Below are positions 38,411-49,337 of a stretch of DNA of 64,000 bases, piece by piece; the first letter of the stretch is position 1, and the number at the start of each line of letters is the position of its first letter. The translations under genes and the position numbers were made by a program. A model generated the notes under the pieces. The model was not told the origin of the DNA. It made no database searches and saw only the letters and a program-made list of their open reading frames with translations. The stretch is taken from contig JBAMDO010000083.1 of the NCBI GenBank assembly GCA_037074765.1, positions 1 to 64,000 on the forward strand, given 5' to 3'. This DNA is from Mansonella perstans. Its lineage: Eukaryota; Nematoda; Chromadorea; Rhabditida; Onchocercidae.

Positions 38411-39430
38411 ATGATATAGTTTATCGATATATTTTGATCTTTTGATTGATCTTCTTCCTGTTTTCTATTATCTGAAATATTACATGTCGAAGATATATCA
38501 ATTATTTTCATTCAATATAAACTATCTAATAGGATATGGCATGATAGTAGTAAAAGTTAAAAAAAAATATTTGGTGTATAAAGTGCCTTATCATTCAGCA
38601 CATTAATTTCTTCATAAATGTCCTTCCTTATCACTGTCTATTTCAATAGACATAGCTTTGATAAAAATTGTATTTATTGATTTAAAATTTAACTTACTGT
38701 AATAAAAATTATATTTATTGAGTCAGAGTTGCATTTACTATATGAAAATTGCATTTATCAAATGAAATTTAGTGAGTTATTCTCAAACAGCTTACTTCAA
38801 CCTAATGATACATTCAATTTCATGGTTGTTGCACAATTTAAGGCGGGTATTTAAAATTTTCAAATTGATGACTGTAATCAAACATATAGCAACTGCTACT
38901 ATACGGGCACGATTCGTTGAAGATTTCCAGTATGTTTTAGGTATATGGAGAATAGATACTGTATTGCCGTGCAGCGAATTAATCACTATATGTGTTCTGC
39001 ATGATGTAAAGACTTCCAAACCATTCGCTGGTTAGGAAAGGAATTTTTAAACTTGTAGAAAAATACAGTATGTTTATTTGTAATTACCGTAGCTGCGAAG
39101 CTGAAAATTTCAGCCTTTATGGATTGGGTATAACGGGATTATGTGGTTGCATGTATACTTAGAAAAACATATAATTGACTAATACAATTGTACGAAGCTG
39201 ATAATTATCCCGTGTTGAATGCCAACAAAGTTCTATTCTTCAGCGAAAGAGAACAAACCGAAGCACATAGTAATGATTGATGCCTTATTCATTTTTTCCA
39301 TAAACAATTTTTAGCATTCAGAATACAATTTAATGATTTAAAAAAATTAATAGGAGATTTATATCAGTAAGCTGGAATTAAAGAAAACTAGCAACAATAT
39401 TTTTTTTCTTTTTTTTTTTTTTTTTTGCAG
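38411..39430. other. intergenic, with a possible 5' exon of the MES-4-like gene
   Basis: An ATG frame at 39219 (MPTKFYSSAKENKPKHI) ends at ATA|GTAATG. Splicing that donor to the acceptor at 39430 would create A|TG, a split start codon, if this segment were 5' UTR. Open frames at 38772-39035 on both strands have no family signal. Confidence 0.3.
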
Positions 39431-42400
39431 TGCTGCAACTATTTGATAATGAGCTTGATGATTTCAAGGAGGATCGTTGGAGAAGGCGTCATTTCAGTAT
39501 GTTTCCTAATTTTTTATCCATTTGACTTATCAGATCCCACTCTTTTACCATTCTCTGTGTACGCAAGCGCATATGCATGCATATTACCCAGATTCTGAAT
39601 AATATGTAAGAGTTTCCTAGTGATCCAAATGCTCGCACACCGGCTGTTCTACTCAATTATTGCCTTTTCACTACTTGATTAGTTTCCTTAGGTCGATTTT
39701 TGTTTGATATATATTCAGGGCGTTTGCATATAACATGCATATCTGCGGAAACTTTGTCACATATGCACCTGAAAGTAGCTTACTCATCGGTTTAATACTC
39801 TGCAAACTAATATAGTTTTTGGGAGTGACTGAGAATATCAAGTTTGACGGCAAGCATAAATATCATTTTGCGCAAAATTATATGCTTGGTTCATTTCCAG
39901 ATATCGGAAAACGTGAATGCTTTATTTGTGAGAAGATGGACGGATCTGAAGAAAGGGAATTTATTCGTTGCCCTTCAACTAGCGTTGAAAATAATTTTTG
40001 CGATACAAATACAACCACTGTTGAAAAGGATGCTTCTGTTTTTGGCCTTAAGATTAGGAAATGCAGTTTCCCATCGTGCACTTTGCGATTCCACGAAAAC
40101 TGCTTTTTGATTTTTACAGAAGGTCCTAATTCAAATAGTCTAAGTTTCTTACTGCGGAAGTTGTATTTGTTCCAATAACAAAACAATGGTTATCATTCTA
40201 TTAACTAGTTCTGTATCTGTGTAGTGTGTAGCAATGAAATTTAAAGGTGACTTCGTGCCAAGAATTCATATATTGGACAGACATGGTGATCTCTGTATTA
40301 ATTTAAAAGAAAGTAAAAAGTGGATATGTCCTCAACATGAATGCAATTTTTGTAATCAAGAGCTTTTGCGAACACGGGCTCTTCAAGGTGATCATTTTTA
40401 CCAGTCTTTTGCTATAGTTTAGTAATTCGTCGATTTTTAAACTCTAAATTTCCTTCAGATATTTTCTTGTTGATTGTGAACTCAACATTTTAGAAAGTGC
40501 CATATATGATCAACCTTTGTTTTTGTCGACTTTCAAATGGTCTCAAGCGGACAAAAAATAGTGATATTCAGCTATTGATCGGTTGCAATCCCGAAGCTTA
40601 TAATTTATTATTAGTTTTCAGGGCAATTTATACGATGCGTAAAATGTGTGTTCGCTTGGCATCGTTCATGTGTCATAGTTGGTTCTTTGCATATGAATCG
40701 GAAATGTGATCGCTATATACTCTGTCCAAGACACAGCACTGTGAAACGTGCTTCAAGACGAAATATCCCATACTGCATCAAATGTGAAAATTCTTTCGGT
40801 GAATATTACAGTAAAAAAAATGGATCGGCAGAAAACATGTTCTAAACGTTTCAGATATTCTTACTTTCTTTTGCAGAAAATGAATCTCAAAAAGTCGCTT
40901 GTGACTCCTGCATACGTTCTTTTTGTCGCAGTTGTGTTGCTGAGAAAAATAAAACCAAGGATGCGGAGGTCGAAAATAGCGCTTTTATATGCGATTTCTG
41001 TAGATGCTTCGATTTCCCGAGAATTGGTGACTACGTCCTAGTGACTTACAAATCTAAGTAGGCCGCCATTTTTCCCTTTTTTTTGTGTGAAATAGATTTA
41101 ATACATTTTGTATTCACATGGGTCGCTTACTCAAAATTTGTATTTGTAGCACGTGATAATGTTCCGTTAGCAGTTCAAAAAAGTAGATTTCTTTTTAATT
41201 CGAATTTCGGGGAATGAAGGAAAATAAAAGTCACGAGTTTTACTAAAATAAGAATTCTATACATTCGTTTCCTCGAATTTTACTAAAATAAGAACTCTAT
41301 ACTATTCGTTTCCTCGAGTTTTACTAAAATAAGAACTCTATACATTTGTTTCCTCTTATCTGGCTAATGTTTTGTTCCAATACGTTAAATAGTTTATTGA
41401 AGAGATTTACATAGTAAATAAAGATTCATTTTATTTTTCAGTTTTTGGCCCGCAAAATCTGTTCATAGTGATTTATTACCAGTATCATTGCGTTCTATGA
41501 GTAATTTGATTGAAAAACTTCGCAAGGTACTGATATTTTTGATTAATATATCTCAAGTATGAGAACTGTGCTGTCCTTCACATTTCTGCAAAGTCCTTCT
41601 TTAGATCTGTTATGTAACATGTTTTTTTTTTAGCCCGGTTATGTGCTCGTACAGTGGATTGAAGGATTGGTTGTTCCAAATTATGATGTTGTAACATTTA
41701 GAGACTTGGTTCCGTTTCCAAAGACGCTGGATTGTTCATTTTGGAAGCGTATGAAGACACATACAAAGATTTACAAAGGTTTTTTTTTTTAGATTAATTT
41801 ATATATGTGCAGTGTAGTTGTACCAATGCTATAAGTGTTTAAATGAAGTTTTGATTAAGTTATGAGTCTTTTAACGCTATGTTACTCTCTAAGCGTTGTG
41901 AAATTTCATTAAATGCATTCTTAGTAGAATTTTTTCTCAGACTACGAATTTTTGTCGCTATGCTTGTTTGTGTACACGTACTGATTAGATTAGTGAAATT
42001 TTAGCTGTTGAAGCTATATACGCTAGTTCGAGGATAGCAGTTGGTGCTAGGCGCCCACTTCCACGAGAAGTCAAGGCACAAGAAGCACCAAAATATACGA
42101 GAATTAAGGTGCCTTTCGAATAAATATTTGTATATTCTGCACATTACACTGTTCCACCATTTTATGAATTATCAGTTGGATGCTGGTAGTTATTCAAAAA
42201 TTGAGAACCTAGAAAACAAATTGTCAAACAAGTAAAAGACTGAGAAGGATAGCTGAAGTCAAGCCACAATTTTTGTGAGAATTTCCAAAATCTGAGTAAG
42301 ATGCTGGCTTACTACAGAACACTGTAGTTGTTTTCATAAATTTCAGACAAATATAAACATGCGACTAGCCAGGGCGTCATCGGGCACAACCGAATTGGGT

Positions 42401-44556
42401 CACTGTAATTGCGAACCTATCAATGGAAAGCGTTGCACTGTTGCCCATAATTGCTTGAATCGGATCTTGATGACAGAGTGCCCTGAGGTTATTCACTAAC
42501 CGAACTTTTGTTTTTTTTTTTTTTTTTTTTTAATCTTAGTTAATTCTTTTTATTTATTCCTTGATGCATTAAATGGCATTGTGAATACTTTAAAGTTTTG
42601 TTAAAAAAAATTAAAATGAAGTTTTGTAGGACTGTGATTCAACTTACTTCGGAAGACGGAACGCACTTGTAAACGGTACAAAGCGACAGATTTTGAAAAG
42701 AACTACTAAACTGGTTGGCAAGGAAATTTTGCTTTCACCGTCAAAACAAATGTGTACCAATAATTTTTTGCGGCATCATGATGCCAATGATGATAATTTA
42801 TTTATGGCAGAAAAACCAACCATTTCGAAGGGTTTCGGTGCCTTCGCAAAATGTAATATTGATAAAGTAAGATATTAAATTGTGCGGCGCTCTTAGTTCA
42901 TAACTTGGACCTTATTAGTTTCATCATGAATATTTCAAAAATGAAATAGCTATATATTTTTCTTGACATGGATAGAAGATCTACTTATTTTCGTGTTTTA
43001 ATAGTTTATTAAATAATTAGATCTGGGAGAAGGAAATATGACTTCGTTTTTTCTTGTGACATTCAAATCCGTAATTTTCCATCCCTTTTTTAAATATTGA
43101 TTGCATATGAAATAGTGAAGAGATAAAACCATAGTTAATCAAGTAGTCTTTTAGGATATTGATTTGACCGAATACGTTGGACATGTGATGACGAAAGAAG
43201 AATACTTAAAAAAACTACGGTTCCGTTGTTTATTTAATGATTTGGAGGCATCATATTTTGGGATGCAGTTGACAAATGATTTTTACGTAGATGCACGAAA
43301 TTATGGCAGTATTGCTCGGTCATTTAACCATTCATGTGAACCGAACACTAAGGTGGATGCTGTGATGGTGCGTACTTCTGTTTATTATCTGGATTCTTTT
43401 ATTGCCTAAGTTATAATTTTCAGAGTTCTTATCAGTTGCTTCTTTGCAGGTTGATGGAATTTACAGACTCAAAGTTTCCACAATTAAAGAAATCAAGGAA
43501 GGTAGTCAGTAATCTGAATTAACCCAATCATTACGATTTTGTATACTTGACATTGATGTATTTGATTTAGCACTTGTTTTGTTTTTATTGCTAATCACTG
43601 AAGTTTCTTTGCATAATTTTCAGGTGAGGAGTTGACCTTTGATTATGACACAGAAATTATTGATGGCCTTGTGGGCATGGAATGCTTTTGTGGTTCTAGA
43701 AATTGTCGGCGTATAATTGGGGTAGTTTGCATTTCACTAGGCTTTATTTTTTTCCTCCATTCTCTTCTTTTTTTACACTTTCGCTGTACAGTCTGAGTGG
43801 AATTTCCAGAAAAAGGCGAATACAACGCGGAAAACTACAAGTGTCAAAGATCTCTCTGTAAAAACTACAAGTGTCAAAGATCTTTCTGTGAAAACTACAA
43901 GTGCCAAAGATCTCTCTGTGTTGAGCGAACACACCAATATTAATCATGGAAGTTGGGGTGTTCAGTCACGAACAACCGCATCTAAGAGTTTCAATGAGGT
44001 AATGTCTGTTTTCTGTATTATGGAAGAAGCTCCTTAATTTTTCAATTTGTCATAAATTAACTAACTTATAGGTCAGTGAACTTTCGGGACAAGAGTATGT
44101 GCTGAATAAGCGAAGAAAATATGCTGACGAAAATAATAATGCAAGGAAAGATCAAGCTTGTGAGGTTTCTAGACTTTTTATCTGAACTTTTGACAGCTTA
44201 TCCACTTTGGGTAATTTTTGGACCATTCATATAGAGTTTTGCTTCATTTTGAAAAAATCGCACTACAAACATTTTTGGTTAATCACATACAGTGTTATGA
44301 TATACTTAGTTATTGCCATGCAATAAATTAAGGTTGTTTTGATATTGATTTTTAGATTCTATGAAGATGAAGAGCAGTGGTGAGAAAAAGCGACCACGGA
44401 AATTAAAAATATGTAAGTTTTGATAATTTCAACACAAAGATTGCTTGCTGCCGATTTTTTCTAACATCCCTCTTGAATTCATCATATAAATACTTTGCAG
44501 TTATTTCTGGACAGATCGCTCAAAATGAAAATATCGGAAGAAGTGAAGCTGAATAG
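39431..44556 (+). CDS. mes-4: NSD/MES-4-type histone H3K36 methyltransferase
   Basis: Nuclear chromatin enzyme. Exons: 39431-39496, 39901-40122, 40232-40387, 40622-40798, 40877-41057, 41442-41526, 41634-41778, 42005-42108, 42347-42487, 42630-42866, 43155-43367, 43450-43501, 43624-43721, 43792-43998, 44072-44159, 44356-44412, 44501-44556; about 761 residues if the start is a split A|TG. Order: PHD-like fingers (ECFICEKM...CTLRFHENC...WICPQHEC; FIRCVKCVFAWHRSC...ILCPRH; VACDSCIRSFCRSC) over residues ~25-265; PWWP (IGDYVLVTYKSNFWPAKSV...GYVLVQWIEG) to ~345; AWS cysteines (CNCEP...C..C..C) from ~395; SET with RSFNHSCEPN and GEELTFDYDTE; post-SET CFCGSRNCRRIIG at ~615-626. Catalytic blocks are intact. 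The C-terminal tail has three 10-residue repeats and basic patches. Domain order matches NSD proteins and C. elegans MES-4. Orthology to MES-4 rather than another NSD protein is probable, not proven; the 5' end is unresolved. Confidence 0.9.
41233..41356. repeat. three tandem ~42-bp repeats in a MES-4 intron
   Basis: The unit CGAGTTTTACTAAAATAAGA followed by A(C/T)TCTATACATTCGTTTCCT occurs three times with few changes inside the intron after exon 5. Confidence 0.85.
43837..43923 (+). repeat. in-frame 30-bp coding repeat (KTTSVKDLSV x3)
   Basis: Three consecutive near-identical 30-base units in exon 14 of the MES-4-like gene encode KTTSVKDLSV, KTTSVKDLSV and KTTSAKDLSV. They lie in the tail after the post-SET domain. 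Confidence 0.9.
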
Positions 44557-46748
44557 AATTTGCCCTTAGGAAAAGATCTGGCAAATAGGGTTGCCAATGC
44601 GCCTGTCAAAGATGCTCATTATTAAGAGGACAGCAGCTGATTGACTCAGAGGATGAATTTCTTAGAAATTCTACCATAGAGCAGCTGAAAAGAGGGAAAA
44701 ATGAATATAGACACGGAGTGTTTTCTTAAATTGCTAAAATTATTAGGCATTAGATTTAATTTCTTTCCGCGTTAACAAGATTCTGTTTAAAGACTTCTGG
44801 GATTTTTGCTGGACTTTTTTCGAAAATTACTATTAAGACTTGTGTTAACAAATGATAATGAACTCTTAATGGCGGATTTCATGCAGACAACAAAAGAAAA
44901 AAGTGGAAAAAAGCTTTGTGGCTAATATATTTAATATTTTCGTTTTTTTTTTCTGTTTTTAATCTGTATGCGTGTTCAAATATTTTCAAACATCACAATT
45001 TTGTTGTATAAAAAATCGTTTCTCTTATAATTATAAATATATTCCGGTATTGCTCTATTTTGGATTTCAAATTTCCTGCTGGAGTATATTTTTACTAAAC
45101 TACACTTTTATTGGATTTCTGTACTTTGGCTACTGGCTAAAGTTTAATGAAAATTGCTTTTAACTCATGTTCAAACGTTAGTTAACATGATTATTGATAG
45201 ATCTCTTGTTTTTTTTGTAGTTTTTGTGATTCATTCTTCAATACAACACGAAACCCATTTATTACCTTATTTGTATTACTTTTTTCGGGTTCCAAGTGCT
45301 GCATTTATGAGATTTAGTCTTTTTAATAGTCTTATTCACTCATTTAGTCTTTTTATTAGCCCTTCCGTAATATTGCTCTTTTTTTGAACTTGAAGTCATT
45401 TTTTCTTATTTTTATGTAAGAAAAGTCGTTCTTGAAACAACAATTTTGATCACTTTTATCTATTTCTACGGTATATTTTTAAATCCAGTGTGATTTTCGT
45501 AATGTTTGTTTGTGCTTATTTTGTTCATTGTGTCTTTTTGGTATGAAAAAGTCCAAGAAATGAACTTTAACAAATTTCGTGCGAAGATAGTTATATTAAC
45601 TCGATGACAAGTGGCTTGCAGAGTAGTAGGTGCATATGAGTCAAGCGTTGAAGTTAAAGTTAGATTTTCCAGGTAGTGCAACATTTGAATAGACATTACT
45701 CTGTAAAAAAAATGGATGTTCTGAAACAAGAAATCATTATTCATAGGTGTTAGAAACTATCATTTAATCAACCGGAATTTTTTCCGGCAAGTTTTTTCCT
45801 TGCCATTCGACTGGAAATATCAATTTTCCTTCATTTCGTTTGGCTGAAAATATCAGAAGTTCATAAGTCATTTTTAAATTTGAAGAAAAAGTAACTGACA
45901 AAAAAAGAATTCTGATGACTCATACGTGTCATAAAGTAATTTGCTTGCTTGTCTTTCTCTATCCGGTAATTTGGTTGTTTTCCGATTTCTTCGAATTGTA
46001 TGGCTTTTAACGGGAATGTAGTTTATGTTGATGGGTTAAGTGGTAAAAGTTAAATGATGAAACGACTTGAATTTGGTTCAGTTTCACAGGTTTAGTGTGA
46101 TCGGTGTCCTTTTTCATCAGTGGAAACTGTAAAGAAAAGGGTCAGTGGTCGCCTTCATTTTTGTGTGGAACTTTTTTATTTTGCAATTAATATGTTCAAA
46201 TGCATAAAGAACTTCCAGAGGTACTCCTTAAATCAATTCTAGTAGGGGAAATAATCGTGCTGAATTACTAGGTGTTGCGAACATTCCTGAATCTAATTTC
46301 AAAGTAATTTAACAAAATGAAAAACAGAATCTCAATTTTGTTACTTTAAAGTGGGGTGATAGCATCAGTTTAACGCAGATTATATTTCTTCCCAAGGTAT
46401 TGAAATTTTATGTTGGGAGATAGCTTTTGAAGGAATCACTCAATAGAAAATGGTACCCACGAAGTATTTGTAGTGAATTGAAATTTTATAGGAAAACAGG
46501 GAGAAAAACATTGCATCACTGTCGTTCGTTGCAACAACTTTGAGTGACTTTGGATAACAACTGTAATCTTGTACTTTCTGCAGAATTATTCTTTTATTAA
46601 TTATTTACATAGAATAAGCCGCAATATATGCTGTAAATACGGGAAGAATATTAGCACCGCTGGATGCAGAAATAGTTAGATGAGGTTGACAAAGCCGAAA
46701 GATTCAACTTTGGATTAACAATGATCCAGGATTCAATCACTAGGTTTG
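44557..46748. other. 3' region of MES-4-like gene and intergenic
   Basis: After the TAG at 44554-44556 the same frame stays open for 26 codons. A different frame then gives an acidic coding-like run (QLIDSEDEFLRNSTIEQLKR) ending at 44729. This may be an older, now untranslated C-terminus. Beyond 44800 only AT-rich sequence is seen. The minus ORF at 45466-45744 has internal acceptor-like signals but no family. Confidence 0.4.
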
Positions 46749-47400
46749 TCAAGAAGGAAGTACCACTGGTGATTGTTTGATGTTTTGCTCTTTAAATTTT
46801 AATTCTTTTTTTTCACGTATTTTACTGTCCAAATTCATTTCCGTTTCATTTTTTCCATCTTTATCATCTTCCTCACTGCTGCTACTACTCTGTTTTTTAT
46901 CTTTCTTTTCTCCTGCGTTATGGTCGTGTCCTGTAAATTTTATCATTATCATAGGTAACTGCTGCCTTCCCCAACATTAAGAGTGATTTCTTATATTAAT
47001 ATGCATATTATACTTCGAAATAATTAGCATACAAATTTTCGACATGTAAAAATACCTCAACAAGAAAGCATTGAATGAAATCAATAAAGAATCTGAGTTA
47101 TTACAAATTAACTAAACTTTCGTATTATGGCTTATGTCTTTTCTATGTTTGTCTTCATCATCATCTTCTACAAAACATAAAATTATGGACAGTTATTTTT
47201 TCCTTCCTGAATTACAATGCTCTTTGCAAAACAAATAATAAAGCAATAAAAAAGGAAGTTTTACCCGAAGAGGACGAAGTTAATCGTGAATTATCGCTCC
47301 GATCAGTTGTCTTTTTCCGGGAACTTTTACTACGTGCTGCATCTATCTGCCATAGTGATATACCGATTATCAATACCGCAACAATTACTTTGATATTCAT
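46749..47400 (-). CDS. small secreted low-complexity protein
   Basis: Two exons (47400-47265 and 46930-46749) join in phase 1 and give 105 residues. It begins MNIKVIVAVLIIGISLWQ followed by IDAA, a clear signal peptide with cleavage near residue 22. The mature chain is basic and Ser-rich at first (RSKSSRKKTTDRS), then GHDHN, then a run of serines leading into acid (SSSSSEEDDKDGK), then Lys/Glu-rich, ending VVLPS. There are no cysteines. The start ATG is 12 bases after TATTTGCAG, a probable trans-splice acceptor. Secretion is inferred from the leader. No family recognised; such proteins occur among filarial excretory/secretory products. Confidence 0.65.
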
Positions 47401-47414
47401 CGTAACGTTGTACT

Positions 47415-49337
47415 GCAAATATTCACTTTTTAACTAAATTTTCGTTAAAAAAAATGAAAAAAGTGATACGGAAAAAGCGCAAATCACTTAAATGCTGGAA
47501 ACTTGTGATTTTTCTAAAAAGAATTAATGGAACACTGAATGGAGAAGTTAAACAAACACTTATTTATTTGTCACAAGTCAAGAGGAATATTTATAACTAT
47601 CTTTGGAGAAGTAGTGTGAAAATTGAAATCAACAATTGAAAAGTGGAATAAACAGAAATCCCGAAGATATGGCAATTTAAAAGTTGACAGTATGCGAAAT
47701 AACAGTCAGTTACTTATATATTTTTTTGAGAACAGAAGTTTGCAGTAATGAATAATTACTGAAATGAAAGAAAACATTAGCTCAAAATATCAATTTATTT
47801 GAGGAAAAATCCATTTAACAGATATAAGGTATTATATATAAGGAAATGTTTATTAAAAAAAAGCAGTATGATAGTTATCTAGTCGTAGTAGTTACCATAA
47901 GAAAGAAGTTATTTTAGTTTTAAAAATTCATTCTTGTATTTCTATTTGACCCATCTTGACCTCACTGAAGAAGAATAGCAAATCATAATGATACTTTATG
48001 ATTTAAATATTATATTTTAATATTGCTATAAAAAGAAAATTTTTCCGACAAAAAGTTTTTTGCTAATGAAACCATACATAAGATATAAGTAATCGAGCAA
48101 TCATATAAACTGCACTTTTATCCGAAATGAAATAGAAATGTCCGATCACACTAATCAAATAACACTGAAAAAAATCAAATAACGCTGAAATCCATGGAAT
48201 TCCGCACTGCTAACATTTTGGAAGAAAATTTGCTTCATTCTTTACCATACACTTTATGTACAAATTTATTTGCTGAATCTTACGACATTTGCAACAAATA
48301 ACATCTACAAATTCCTAAAAAATTATTATCACTCAAATATTTGTCCAAGCAATGAAATAAATAAGAAATATGAATAGAAAAGAAAACTGGGGAATTGTGT
48401 ACTGCTTAAACTTAAACTGCTTAAACTTAAATAAATGATGAAGAAACAAGTTTTAGAAGAACAGCTGTTTCTACCACAATCGAAACATAATTCTTTTTGT
48501 TCTTTATGTAGCAGAAATAAACAGTTTCAATAATGAACGATAATAAATCACAATTCTATCGCATATACACACAGACACGCACACATACATATAGATGCAC
48601 ACTCATATACACACACACATCTATGTACATTATCCTTCCTTTAGTAGTTATGTGATATCTACAAGTTTAACCTCCTGAACTTTTAAAACATTTCAGACAT
48701 CAAACACTTCCACATCAATACGAAAACTTTACACACAAAAAAAAGACTGGATTACATCCCTCCTTCGAATTCATACTCGTAATCACTTTTTCTTTTTTGT
48801 TCCTCTGGTAGACAGATGGTCACTTGAAATAGTAAAACTTAAGTCTAGCTCCACTGTATACAACCAACTGATTTGTAATTCGCGTAATGTCTACAACATT
48901 ATAATTGCTCGACCTAACCCCCTTAAAAGTATCTTTGTTTTTTGTTCTTTTTTATGTATTGAGAACTCCCTTCATTTTATACTTCATCCCATCAAATGTC
49001 AGCTTTTCGATTTGTTTCACAGTGCATCGTTGCCTTTTTGTAAGCTTAATTTTTAATGCTATAAATCTGCGAAATTTTTCATTATATAATTAGCAAAAAT
49101 ATCACAAAAAAAAGACAGCATTACAAATATTTATTCACAATGTGTAGGAAAATGGAAAAATTGGAATTCGCTGCATTTTATTTCCGAGCAACACAAGCAC
49201 GCAGCTTCCTTTATACGTAGCCGAAGTCCAATCTTTTTGAGATAATACAAAATTTCAGAATTTACAAATTACACTTATAATTTACTTTCAATTTAGATAA
49301 TGGACAATTAAAAATGGGAGATCTTGGCAGTTAAAGT
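47415..49337. other. intergenic
   Basis: No gene supported. The lysine-rich open frame 47454-47639 looks like translated A-rich DNA. Short direct duplications at about 48155-48190 and 48404-48432 and a CA-rich microsatellite at 48568-48625 are present. The right part is presumably the 3' flank of the CLPTM1 gene. Confidence 0.5.
48568..48625. repeat. imperfect (CA/CATA)n microsatellite
   Basis: A run of alternating ACAC, ACAT and ATAC units with interruptions. Confidence 0.85.

Noticed and set aside
38772..39035. Overlapping plus and minus open frames upstream of the MES-4-like gene
   Set aside because: No domain signal and no phase-compatible link to the first MES-4 exon.
45466..45744. 92-codon minus-strand open frame
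   Set aside because: Possible acceptors inside it, but no consistent exon chain, leader or family signal.
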